Source: Tardiphaga sp051811025 (GTDB lineage: Bacteria > Pseudomonadota > Alphaproteobacteria > Rhizobiales > Xanthobacteraceae). Taken from it: a DNA stretch of 64,000 nucleotides. The translations under genes were made by a program, and so were the position numbers. Under the pieces are notes generated by a model that did not search any database, was not told the origin of the DNA, and worked only from the letters and a program-made list of their open reading frames with translations. Below, in pieces: positions 7,470 to 15,144 of this stretch. Each line of letters opens with the position of its first letter. Within the stretch, counting starts at the first letter, position 1. The stretch spans positions 4,340,001 to 4,404,000 of the forward strand of contig NZ_JBPWQE010000001.1 of the NCBI RefSeq assembly GCF_051811025.1. The letters are read 5' to 3'.

Positions 7470-8450
7470 TCAGTAGTCCCAGGAGATCGGAACCCAGCGA
7501 AACGCGTCGCCATCGATCGCCACGTGGCCGGCGGACGGAAATGGCAGATGGGTCGCGACCAACAATTCGCCGCTGGCCGCAAGCTCCCGCAACAGACGGA
7601 TCCGCACGCGCGCTGCTTCTTCGGGGTCGTGCTCGAAACCGTTGTGCCAATCCGGTTGGTCAAACCCGACCGTGAACACAGCGTCGCCGGCGAAGGTCAG
7701 CGCGTCGCCGCCGGATGCCAGCCGGACGACACTGTGTCCTGGCGTGTGGCCGCCCGTCCGACGCACGGTGACTCCCGGCGCCAGTTCGTGCTCGTCCGTG
7801 AATGTCCGAAAATGCTTTCCATATTCGGCCATGAACCGCTTGGCGGTCGCCCGGAGCGCGTCCGGGAATCCCGGCGGCATCATGGTGTGAGAGAAATCGG
7901 GCGCTTTCCAGAATTCGACCTCGGCGGCAGCCACGTGGATCCGCAGGTCCGAACGCAATTGATCCTTCACCCCTTCGACGAGAAGTCCGCCGATATGGTC
8001 CATATGCAAGTGCGTCAGCACGATATCGGTGACGCATGCCAGATCGATCTGGGCAGCTGCCAATCGCTGGATCAGTTGTCCGGCCCGCGGCAAATGTAGA
8101 TCCGGGTCCAATCCCAGCCCGGCGTCGACAAGAATGGTCTGCTCGCCACTCTGCACGACGACCACGTTCAGCGGCCAGTCGAAAGCGTCCGGCGGCAGGA
8201 ACATGTCGCGCATCCAAGCGGCCCGCACGGCGGGGTCTGCGTTATGTCCCAACATGGAGGTTGGGAGTGGCAGCACGCCATCGCTGACCACCAGCACGTC
8301 GATGTCGCCGATCTTCACTGCATAGCGCGACGGAACCAGTTCGTTGCGTCCCGACTTGGCGGGGGCTGATGTCGTATCAAGGTTCATGTGTTTCTCCTTC
8401 TGGGTATTTTGCGGGGTGTTTTTCCGAGTGGCTTGAATCGTCTGTGTCAT
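7470..8450 (-). CDS. Metallo-beta-lactamase-fold hydrolase (AHL-lactonase-like)
   Basis: 326 residues from ATG 8450 (AGGAGG eight bases upstream). A second good start, ATG 8387 with AAGGAGA, would remove 21 odd polar residues and may be the true one. The zinc motif HLHMDH is at about 147-152, followed by a TGGHTPGHS His and the FAGDAVF Asp, so the two-metal site is complete. Length and the IDVLVVSDGVLPLP start match the family that includes N-acyl-homoserine-lactone lactonases and related detoxifying hydrolases. It is followed upstream by a flavoprotein and an alpha/beta hydrolase read in the same direction under an AraC regulator, which suggests a degradation or quorum-quenching cassette; substrate unknown. 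Confidence 0.85.
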   Translation of the reverse strand: MTQTIQATRKNTPQNTQKEKHMNLDTTSAPAKSGRNELVPSRYAVKIGDIDVLVVSDGVLPLPTSMLGHNADPAVRAAWMRDMFLPPDAFDWPLNVVVVQSGEQTILVDAGLGLDPDLHLPRAGQLIQRLAAAQIDLACVTDIVLTHLHMDHIGGLLVEGVKDQLRSDLRIHVAAAEVEFWKAPDFSHTMMPPGFPDALRATAKRFMAEYGKHFRTFTDEHELAPGVTVRRTGGHTPGHSVVRLASGGDALTFAGDAVFTVGFDQPDWHNGFEHDPEEAARVRIRLLRELAASGELLVATHLPFPSAGHVAIDGDAFRWVPISWDY

Positions 8451-8483
8451 CTGTGGGTCCTCCTGGTTGATCGTGAGAGCTGG

Positions 8484-8506
8484 CCGCGCTCCTGCATGGA
8501 GCGCGG
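8484..8506. terminator. GC-rich hairpin between flavoprotein and hydrolase genes
   Basis: A 9-bp perfect stem (CCGCGCTCC / GGAGCGCGG) with a five-base loop. The T-rich run (TTCTTTCTT) is on the plus strand, whereas both flanking genes read leftward, so it may attenuate leftward transcription or end antisense transcripts. Confidence 0.45.
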
Positions 8507-8526
8507 TTCTTTCTTGTGTGGGGTGG

Positions 8527-9732
8527 CTAGACTTCGGTCACATGCTCCGGATCGGCCGAGGCGAGAGCGGCGGCACGCTCGGGCTTCGGCGGATAAATCC
8601 AGACGGTGTTGATTTCCTGCTTGGTTTTCTTGGCGACGTCGCCAACCATCTCGACCTTGCGATCCCAGCCGCGCGTGAACAGTGCGCCGGCTTCGCCGAG
8701 GTCGAGACAGGTGACGTAGGCCTTCTGGTGGTACGGCCTGGGCGCCATGCGCAATAATTCAGCGGCGGCATTGTTGCCGGCAAAGGCGCCCATCCGCGTC
8801 GCATGCTGGCACGACATCAGCGCGTAGTTGCCGACATCGTCGCTGGCCGCTCTGGCGGCATCGCCAGTGGCAAAGACGCCAGGCACCGAGGGTACGCGCA
8901 AATCGCGGTCGACCAGCAGCCGGCCGAAACTGTCACGCTCGGCGGCGATCTGCGTGGTCAGCGGAGCGGCACGAATGCCCGCCGCCCAGATCACGGTCTC
9001 GGTTTCGATGCGTTCGCCGTTGGAGAGCGTGATGCCGGAGTTATCCAGCGAGGCAACGCCCGCACCGAGCCTTGTCTCCACACCGAGTTTGCGCAGCGCT
9101 TCCTCGATGATAGGACGCGGACCCTCTCCCATGTCGGGGGCGATCGCACTGTTTCGCTCGACAATGATCACGCGCGGCCTGGCGTCCTTGCCGAGGATCG
9201 CGCGAAGCCGCGCCGGCATCTCGGTCGCCGCTTCGATTCCCGTGAAGCCACCGCCGGCCACGACGATGGTGTCGCGCCCGTTCGATGCCGGACGATCGGC
9301 CAGGCCGTGCAGATGCTTGTCGAGCTTGATCGCATCGTCGAGATTGTCGACGCTGAAACCATGTTCCGCGAGGCCGGGAATATTCGGGCGGAACAGCCGG
9401 CTTCCGGTTGCGACGATCAGCCGATCATAGGAGAGCGACTGTCGCTTATTGTTGGCGGTCGCGACCTGCACCGTGCGGGACGTTGTGTCGATCGCCTCGG
9501 CGCTGCCTTGCACATAGACGACATCGACGGCCTTGAGGACATCCAGCAGAGGTGCCGTCAAAGTTTCGGGCTTCGGCTCGTAGAGTCGCGGGCGAATGAC
9601 CAGTGTCGGCTCGGGTGCGACCAGCGCGATCTCGAGCTCTTCGGGCGAAACGCCCTTGATGTCGCGCAGGCGGGCTGCGGAAAGTGCGGCGTACATGCCG
9701 GCGAAGCCGGCGCCTATGATGACTATTCGCAT
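8527..9732 (-). CDS. NDH-2-like NAD(P)/FAD-dependent oxidoreductase
   Basis: 401 residues from ATG 9732 (AAGGAG eight bases upstream; the frame extends 5' but without a better start). Two Rossmann motifs: FAD-binding IIGAGFAGMYAA at the N-terminus and NAD-binding VVAGGGFTGIEAA at about 150-162, plus ATGSRLFRPNIPG and the FAD-contact ATGDAARA near 290. The layout matches type II NADH dehydrogenases and related disulfide-family-fold flavoproteins, although no C-terminal membrane-anchoring helix is obvious. Same direction as the flanking hydrolases, probably co-transcribed. Electron acceptor unknown. Confidence 0.85.
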   Translation of the reverse strand: MRIVIIGAGFAGMYAALSAARLRDIKGVSPEELEIALVAPEPTLVIRPRLYEPKPETLTAPLLDVLKAVDVVYVQGSAEAIDTTSRTVQVATANNKRQSLSYDRLIVATGSRLFRPNIPGLAEHGFSVDNLDDAIKLDKHLHGLADRPASNGRDTIVVAGGGFTGIEAATEMPARLRAILGKDARPRVIIVERNSAIAPDMGEGPRPIIEEALRKLGVETRLGAGVASLDNSGITLSNGERIETETVIWAAGIRAAPLTTQIAAERDSFGRLLVDRDLRVPSVPGVFATGDAARAASDDVGNYALMSCQHATRMGAFAGNNAAAELLRMAPRPYHQKAYVTCLDLGEAGALFTRGWDRKVEMVGDVAKKTKQEINTVWIYPPKPERAAALASADPEHVTEV

Positions 9733-9787
9733 GTGATTTTCTCCTTGGGTTTGAGTTCTTCTGATGCAAAGGCACAAAGCAGAGACG

Positions 9788-10618
9788 CTAGGCCGCTACG
9801 AACGCGAGCAGTTCGGCGTTCACGAGATCGGCGTTGGTCGTGCACATTCCGTGCGGCAGCCTCTCGTAGATTTTGAGGGTGCTGTGCTTCAGCAGTTTTG
9901 CCGATAGAGGGGCGGAGTCGGCGACGGGTACGATCTGGTCGTCATCACCGTGCATGACGAGTGTGGGCACCATGATGCGCCGCAAGTCGTCACTGAAGTC
10001 TGTCTCCGAGAACGCTTTGATGCCTTCGTAATGCGCCTTGGCGCTCCCCATCATGCCTTGGCGCCACCAATTCCAGATGACCGCCTGGGATGGCTTGGTG
10101 CCTGGGCGGTTGTAGCCGTAGAACGGACCGCTCGCGAAATCGAGATAGAATTGCGATCTATTGGCGGCGAGCTGCTTGCGCAGGCCGTCGAACACTTCAA
10201 TCGGCAAGCCGTCGGGATTGGCTTCCGTCTTCAGCATCACCGGCGGCACGGCACTGATCAACACGAGCTTGGCCACGCGATTCTCGCCATAACTCGCGAC
10301 GTAGCGCGCGGCCTCGCCGCCGCCAGTTGAATGGCCGACATGAACGGCATTGCGGAGATCGAGGTGCTGGACGACCGCCGCAACATCGGCTGCGTAGTGA
10401 TCCATGTCGTGTCCGTCGCTCACCTGGCTCGAGCGACCGTGACCGCGGCGATCATGGGCGATGACGCGATAACCCTTGCCAACAAGGAAGAGCATCTGGG
10501 TCTCCCAGTCGTCGGAGCTCAGCGGCCAGCCGTGGTGAAAGACGATCGGCTGGCCGGACTTCGGCCCCCAGTCTTTGTAGAAAATCTGTGCGCCATCTTT
10601 GGTGGTGACGAAGGTCAT
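9788..10618 (-). CDS. Alpha/beta hydrolase, non-haem chloroperoxidase type
   Basis: 276 residues from ATG 10618, which has AAAGGAA ten bases upstream and gives the family's usual start (MTFVTTKDGAQIFYKDWG). Catalytic elements: oxyanion HGWPLSS, nucleophile Ser in GHSTGGGEAARY (about residue 96), Asp in VMHGDDDQIVP and His in LPHGM near the end. These proteins are esterases with incidental haloperoxidase activity. The frame stays open to an ATG at 10777 that would add a twin-arginine-like leader, see findings. Probably part of the AraC-controlled leftward cassette. Confidence 0.88.
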   Translation of the reverse strand: MTFVTTKDGAQIFYKDWGPKSGQPIVFHHGWPLSSDDWETQMLFLVGKGYRVIAHDRRGHGRSSQVSDGHDMDHYAADVAAVVQHLDLRNAVHVGHSTGGGEAARYVASYGENRVAKLVLISAVPPVMLKTEANPDGLPIEVFDGLRKQLAANRSQFYLDFASGPFYGYNRPGTKPSQAVIWNWWRQGMMGSAKAHYEGIKAFSETDFSDDLRRIMVPTLVMHGDDDQIVPVADSAPLSAKLLKHSTLKIYERLPHGMCTTNADLVNAELLAFVAA

Positions 10619-10875
10619 GGGATCGTTCCTTTGAGCGGGGTACGGGGGAAGGCTTGTTTCTTTGCCGGTCGCCGACGTGGAACGAAGGGTTAGTGACATC
10701 GCGTACATGAGCGTGGTCGCGAGTACTTTCCGCCGCGAGGCGTTCGGGAGCCGGTTGATGTGGCTGTTCCAGTCCATCGTTTATCTCCGTGCAGTTTGGC
10801 TTGGCAGGACGATTTCTAGCGAACCACCTGTGGCGCTGCGCCAGAGCGATTGACGTACCTGTCGAGAGATTGCTG

Positions 10876-11820
10876 CTAACGTGACCGTCGTCGCCAATCG
10901 CTTGGGCTTTCGCCGGTCAGCTTCCTGAACGCCGCTGCGAAGGCTGTCTGCGACGCATAGCCAAGCGCCGCTGCCACCGACACGACCGATGCGTCGGTGT
11001 CGCGCAGCATGTTCATAGCCTGCTCGAGCCGGTGTTGGCGCAGCCAGGCGTGTGGCGAGAGCCCGGTGCTTTCCTTGAAAGCGCGGCAGAAGTGAAAGCG
11101 CGACAGACCGGCATCCGAAGCCAGAGCGGAGAGCGAGACGTCCGTATCGCTGTCCGAACGCAAACGTTCGATGGCGCGTAGCAGCGTCTTCGGCGCCAAG
11201 CCACCCATGGTCGGCTGAAACGTGGCTGGCGCGCCTGTGTGCGCAGACAGGAGGCGTGTCGCCAGAAGATCCGTCAGTTGTTGTCTGAACAGCGTGTCCA
11301 GCGCCGCATTCCCCTCCAGGACATCAGCCGCGCTGAGCAAAAGGCGCGATGTGACGGGATCGGGATGTGCTGTTCGTTCCAGGAGATCGGCGGGTGCGGT
11401 CGTGTCAGCTTCGTCCGCAACGCGCGTCAGCGTTCGGTGCGGGAGATAGAGCTGGACGACGCTGACAAGCCCGGGAATATCCCATCGTGCGCTTGAGCCG
11501 GCTGGAATGATCGTCACCACGCCGGAACGCGCAGTTCCGATGGCAGTCGACTTGCCCGAGCGCCGCTCCAGTCGCTGCATCGCGCCGGTGTAAGTCATGA
11601 CGACGTGATCGGCCATGGGTTCGACGACGTCGTGCAGGGCTCCGTGTTTCCAATGGGCGATCGTGCCGCTGGACGAGTCTGAAGCCATGCGCAGCGGTGC
11701 AGTCTTCAACACGCGCGCCATCTCCACATCGGCAGGACGCCGCTCGGCATGGCGCGGCGTTTCGTGAGACGCCTCGGATGTGGCTGCCGGGTCATCCCCG
11801 GAATCGCGGAGCTTGGTCAT
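10876..11820 (-). CDS. AraC-family transcriptional regulator with cupin-type sensor
   Basis: 314 residues from ATG 11820. The N-terminal half is a cupin-like effector domain; the C-terminal 100 residues hold the two AraC helix-turn-helix motifs (LSALASDAGLSRFHFCRAFKE and the second ending GYASQTAFAAAFRKLTGESP) and the signature 'SPSDWRRR'. The start codon overlaps the stop of a 24-codon fragment (ATGA) and has no strong Shine-Dalgarno, so translation may be coupled to that fragment. Read in the same direction as the downstream hydrolase cassette, which it probably controls. Confidence 0.85.
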   Translation of the reverse strand: MTKLRDSGDDPAATSEASHETPRHAERRPADVEMARVLKTAPLRMASDSSSGTIAHWKHGALHDVVEPMADHVVMTYTGAMQRLERRSGKSTAIGTARSGVVTIIPAGSSARWDIPGLVSVVQLYLPHRTLTRVADEADTTAPADLLERTAHPDPVTSRLLLSAADVLEGNAALDTLFRQQLTDLLATRLLSAHTGAPATFQPTMGGLAPKTLLRAIERLRSDSDTDVSLSALASDAGLSRFHFCRAFKESTGLSPHAWLRQHRLEQAMNMLRDTDASVVSVAAALGYASQTAFAAAFRKLTGESPSDWRRRSR

Positions 11821-11891
11821 GGACGTGCACCCGCGCCACGCGTTCGTACGCATCCGATGAGACCCGTATCGCCTATGACGACAATCCTCAT
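11817..11891 (-). pseudogene. 24-codon remnant of an NAD(P)-binding Rossmann (atypical SDR/NmrA) gene
   Basis: A short frame from ATG 11891, preceded by GGGGGAAA, encodes MRIVVIGDTGLIGCVR and stops eight codons later. The sequence is the first beta-alpha unit of NmrA-like or atypical SDR proteins, which normally begin with (M)KIVVIGGTGLIGS and run to about 250-300 residues. Here the rest is gone and the stop overlaps the AraC start. It is best read as the scar of a deletion that fused an old gene start to the regulator; it could now act as a translational leader. Confidence 0.55.
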
Positions 11892-12214
11892 GGCTTTCCC
11901 CCGATTGTTCAGGCCATCCGTGGCCTTGCTTCTGAAAGCGCTGCCAGAATGCGCGCGTGCGGGCGGGAAAGCCTTGTAGGCATCTTGAATTGCCGTTGAG
12001 TTTTCCTTGGCTTCTTGTGCAATCGATGCGTGGACGTGCAGTTTTCATCCGAAAATGATTGCCTAGACGCCCATCGGCGCGCGTTCAAGCGACGCGCCGG
12101 GCGCGTCGCTGCTGGACCGAAGCCGTTCGATCTGGTGCTCTTTCTGGCCCAGAGCGGGCACAGGCCATCATTGAACCCGCCATGCTGGTGCCGCGTCTCA
12201 TTGGACGAGGAGCC
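11892..12214. other. Intergenic region upstream of the AraC regulator (323 bases)
   Basis: Separates the leftward regulator from the small rightward membrane-protein gene, so promoters for both directions should lie here. I see no convincing gene, no long repeat and no strong palindrome. Short open frames in this stretch have no good ribosome-binding site and lack recognisable content. Confidence 0.5.
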
Positions 12215-12454
12215 ATGTCGATGTCCGAGCCAAGTCCCCTTCTTGAATTCATCATGCAGGCGCTGGCAGCGAAGCCGGAAGAACGCCGCATTCTGTTTTA
12301 CGTCATACTGACATTCACCGTCGGCATCGCCATTGTTGCTGTATGGCCGTTCGGCGGCACACCGGGTGACGTCCTGACCGGCTACGGGATCGTTGTGGTG
12401 GCAGTCGGCAGCGGCGTATTACTGGTGAAGTGGTTCTTTCACAGCATCAATTGA
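12215..12454 (+). CDS. Small two-helix membrane protein (79 aa)
   Basis: Starts at ATG 12215 with GAGGAG directly upstream. Two hydrophobic segments, about residues 22-43 and 55-73, are joined by a short GGTPGDVL loop, with a soluble helical N-terminus (LLEFIMQALAAKPEERR). No family recognised. Its last eight bases overlap the end of the convergent phosphatase-fusion gene. Confidence rests on codon bias, a good ribosome site and clear membrane topology. Confidence 0.6.
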   Translation: MSMSEPSPLLEFIMQALAAKPEERRILFYVILTFTVGIAIVAVWPFGGTPGDVLTGYGIVVVAVGSGVLLVKWFFHSIN

Positions 12455-13493
12455 CGCGGTCTTCGCAATTCGCAGGCGTTGGCCTTACGCGACGCACGCT
12501 CGGCGCAAACGGATCGACCGCCCACGCCTCGCCGGATTTGAGCCACGCTCTGCTGATCTCAAGCCAATCCGCCAGCGGCAGCAGCCGGAGACCATAAGGT
12601 TCTGCCCAGCCCTGCGATTCCGTCACGAACGGCGCATCGTCATGAGGGCGGCGCACGACCTGAACCACATGGGTAATCTCGCGCGGGCGCGGATGATTTG
12701 CGGCCCATGCTCCGCCACCCTGTCGCAAGCCGATCATGGCAAAGCGCGGCAGGTTTTCGAGATCAATCCGATCGCCCTCGAGAATAAAACCGGTGCGGGT
12801 CTCGATGACCTCGATCATGCGATCGGACCAGGTCGAAATCCCAGCAATCTCGCGGGCGCTGAAGACGCCGCTTCTGGATGCATCATTCATCGCCTGCATC
12901 GCACTGGACAGCAGCAACGCGGCCCAGCCGGAGCAATCGATGACCGGCGGATCCCATGCAAGTCCTTCGGACTTGACGCCGCCTTTGTAGCCGACGTGCC
13001 CCACATAGCGCTCGACGAGTTGCCACATGGCGGGAGCGATCAGGCTCGCATGGGGAGGTTCACCCAGCTCACGCACCAGACGCTCGACATGCGCTTTCAG
13101 CTCGCCCAGCGCGACGTCGGGAGGCGCCACGTCGATGTCATGCACGTGCCAATAGGTCACGCGATCTTCCCAGCCCGGAAAGCGCGCCACCAGCAAGGTG
13201 CGGTGCTCGGCCTCCTTCACGGCCACGACCATATCGGACGCTGCAAGCGCTTCATGCGTGCAGGGTGCCGGCATGCGCGATACGCCGAGGGGCGAGATGC
13301 CATCGACGATCAACGCGTCGATGGTCTGCCGCGCCATCGGGCCGACATTGTCCTTGCCCCGCTCGATTGCCAGGGCATGGGACGTCGCCTCCCAGTCCAG
13401 ACCGGCGCGGCGCGCCAGGTGATTGAAGAGTTCTTCCGCATAGCGGCTGCGATAGTAGTTACCGGTGCAGAGGAAGAGGACGGTCCTGGCCAT
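12447..13493 (-). CDS. Low-molecular-weight phosphatase domain fused to an NlpC/P60-like domain
   Basis: 348 residues from ATG 13493. Residues 1-145 are a low-molecular-weight protein phosphatase (or arsenate-reductase-like) fold: the P-loop FLCTGNYYRSR gives the C-x5-R signature with Cys9 and Arg15, and an Asp near 118-126 could be the general acid. Residues 150-348 look like a papain-fold hydrolase: Cys187 in VIDCSGWAALLL, His275 in ITHVVQVV and a polar residue near 292, the NlpC/P60 order. Single-domain phosphatases are about 150 residues, so the fusion is unusual. No signal peptide is present, so the protein should be cytoplasmic. Phosphatase part firm, second domain probable. Confidence 0.75.
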   Translation of the reverse strand: MARTVLFLCTGNYYRSRYAEELFNHLARRAGLDWEATSHALAIERGKDNVGPMARQTIDALIVDGISPLGVSRMPAPCTHEALAASDMVVAVKEAEHRTLLVARFPGWEDRVTYWHVHDIDVAPPDVALGELKAHVERLVRELGEPPHASLIAPAMWQLVERYVGHVGYKGGVKSEGLAWDPPVIDCSGWAALLLSSAMQAMNDASRSGVFSAREIAGISTWSDRMIEVIETRTGFILEGDRIDLENLPRFAMIGLRQGGGAWAANHPRPREITHVVQVVRRPHDDAPFVTESQGWAEPYGLRLLPLADWLEISRAWLKSGEAWAVDPFAPSVRRVRPTPANCEDRVN

Positions 13494-13643
13494 GGCCGAG
13501 TGTGTTTGGTCGGGCCTGCATTTGTCAATTGCAGCGCCCTCGCCGCCCGCGCGGCGCCGAAGGCCCATGGACCCCGCGGCCATTTTGCTGGATTGTGCCG
13601 TCCTTGCCTTGCGCCCAACGAATCATTTGTCAGAGGACACCCC

Positions 13644-14081
13644 ATGTCGCGCTCGCTTTTCCGCACCACCCTCGTCGCCGCCCTCGCTTTGATCGGCGCA
13701 AGCGTTTCCTCTGCGGCTTTCGCCGATAGCGGCACGATCCGCATCAATGTGCTGAAGGGTGGCTGGTTCATCGGCGCATCGGGCGGTTCGGGCACGCTGA
13801 CCTTTCGCGGGCGGACCTATCCGCTGTCGATCGGCGGATTGAGCGCGGGCCTCGTCTTCGGCGCGTCGCAGAGCTATCTGTCCGGCCGCGTCAGCCGCAT
13901 CAACAGCCCCGGCGATGTGGCCGGCGTCTATGGCGCTGGCGGCGCAGGTGCTGCGGTCGGCCGCGGCGTCAGCGCCATCGTGCTCACCAACGAGAAGGGC
14001 GCGCTGCTGGAACTCAGCGGTCGCCAGACCGGATTGATGGTCAATGCCGATCTCTCGGGCCTCGCCATCTCGCTGAGGTAA
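13644..14081 (+). CDS. Secreted glycine-rich hypothetical protein (145 aa)
   Basis: ATG 13644 opens a clear signal peptide (SLFRTTLVAALALIGASVSS, cleavage near AFA/DSG). The mature part is beta-rich and glycine-rich, with GGSGTLTFRGRTYPLSIGG, GVYGAGGAGAAVGRG and an end LLELSGRQTGLMVNADLSG. The layout is reminiscent of small rhizobial periplasmic proteins with two-layer beta repeats such as the DUF992 type, but I cannot confirm a family. Monocistronic by position, divergent from the phosphatase fusion. Confidence 0.7.
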   Translation: MSRSLFRTTLVAALALIGASVSSAAFADSGTIRINVLKGGWFIGASGGSGTLTFRGRTYPLSIGGLSAGLVFGASQSYLSGRVSRINSPGDVAGVYGAGGAGAAVGRGVSAIVLTNEKGALLELSGRQTGLMVNADLSGLAISLR

Positions 14082-14471
14082 GCGGCGAGCCCTTAAGCGG
14101 AGCACGGAGGCCTTGTTGCAAGACGCCCGTGTAAACACATATCCGCGAAACGGACGTCCCGGCGCGCGGCAGCGCGCGCGAGGATGCAGCTTGATCAAGC
14201 TCGCATGCAGCGAATGGCAGGGGTCATCGATCGCGCGAATGTGCACGCGACGTCATCACGGCTTCACACTTGCTAAAGATTTTATCGATCTTTTTTGCGC
14301 GCTGGTGTGCCGCGCAATGCGCGTGACGCGATGTCGCGCAACACCGCATGAAGGTTCAAGGCTTATCTTCAAAACAATGTCATTAGCCGTCATCGACGTT
14401 TCATCGCGCGGACCAAGATACGCCCCAATGCGTCAGCATGGTCTGCGCAGCTCGAGACGACGGAGTGTAGC
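14082..14471. other. Intergenic region (390 bases) without recognised gene
   Basis: Lower in coding character than its surroundings. Near 14274-14298 a weak stem (AAAGAT / ATCTTT) runs into a T-rich stretch and could be a poor terminator. Otherwise I see no RNA gene or repeat. Confidence 0.4.
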
Positions 14472-14690
14472 ATGACAACCGACCCGACACCGAAGTTCGA
14501 CGCAAACTATGTGGCCACGCTGCGCCAGGTGCTGGATATCGCTGTGCAGCAGATCGCCGTGCAGCATCGCACGCCGGCGACGAAAGCGATGATGGCGGAG
14601 ACCATCGTGCGCCACGCGGCCGGCGGCATCACCGATGCCCATGCGCTGGTGTCGCACGCCGTGACCGCAGGCGCGAACGGCGCGCCGTAA
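14472..14690 (+). CDS. Small hypothetical protein (72 aa)
   Basis: ATG 14472 with GGAG about nine bases upstream. The product is helical, starting MTTDPTPKFDANYVATLRQV and continuing with Ala-rich amphipathic helices; no signal peptide or membrane segment. I do not recognise a family. Support is moderate: ribosome site, GC-rich third positions, and no competing gene on the other strand. Confidence 0.5.
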   Translation: MTTDPTPKFDANYVATLRQVLDIAVQQIAVQHRTPATKAMMAETIVRHAAGGITDAHALVSHAVTAGANGAP

Positions 14691-14812
14691 GGTCGCTGCG
14701 CAATCTTTCGCAACGCGAAAAGCGGAACCTGCCACGTATTTGATGGCATGCCGCCACGTCTTCGCCAAACCGGGCAGCGAAGTTCCATCGAAGCTGATGG
14801 AAAACGATACCG

Positions 14813-15001
14813 ATGATTATGTCAGAAAATTACTTCAGAGACCGCGCGGACGATTGCAACCGCCTCGCCCGCGAGGAGAGCGATCTGGAGATGCGCGGCA
14901 TGCTCTGCGATCTCGAATTGGATTACCGCGCCAAGGCGCTCCATGCGGCAGCGCAGGGCTGGCGCGACGCGCCGCGGTATTTCGAATTGGCTGAGGCGTA
15001 G
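14813..15001 (+). CDS. Small hypothetical protein (62 aa), rhizobial helical type
   Basis: Starts at ATG 14813 or 14819. The sequence SENYFRDRADDCNRLAREE followed by YRAKALHAAAQGWRDAP is typical of a very common class of short Bradyrhizobium proteins of unknown role, usually found singly. No membrane segment or signal peptide. It ends 23 bases before a nested palindromic repeat. Confidence 0.6.
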   Translation: MIMSENYFRDRADDCNRLAREESDLEMRGMLCDLELDYRAKALHAAAQGWRDAPRYFELAEA

Positions 15002-15023
15002 GCCGCCTGTCGCGTTTGAAGCT

Positions 15024-15135
15024 GTCATTCCGGGGCGCGAAACGGCGCCGTCAGGCGACGTTCGCGAACCCGGAATCTCCGAATGTTCATCACATCGGGA
15101 TTCCGGGTTCGCGCAAGAGCGCGCCCCGGAATGAC
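15024..15135. repeat. Nested palindromic intergenic repeat
   Basis: Outer arms of 16 bases (GTCATTCCGGGGCGCG at 15024-15039 and its exact complement at 15120-15135) enclose inner arms of 14 bases (GCGAACCCGGAATC at 15064-15077 and its complement at 15099-15112). A related copy lies at about 20860-20964. Elements beginning with this 'cattccggggcgcg' end are widespread between genes in Bradyrhizobium-like genomes. It sits after two converging genes and may act as a terminator. Confidence 0.85.
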
Positions 15136-15144
15136 GGTTTGCAG

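Noticed and set aside
11892..12214. Several short frames between the AraC regulator and the small membrane protein
   Set aside because: No ribosome sites and no recognisable content; the stretch is better seen as promoter DNA.
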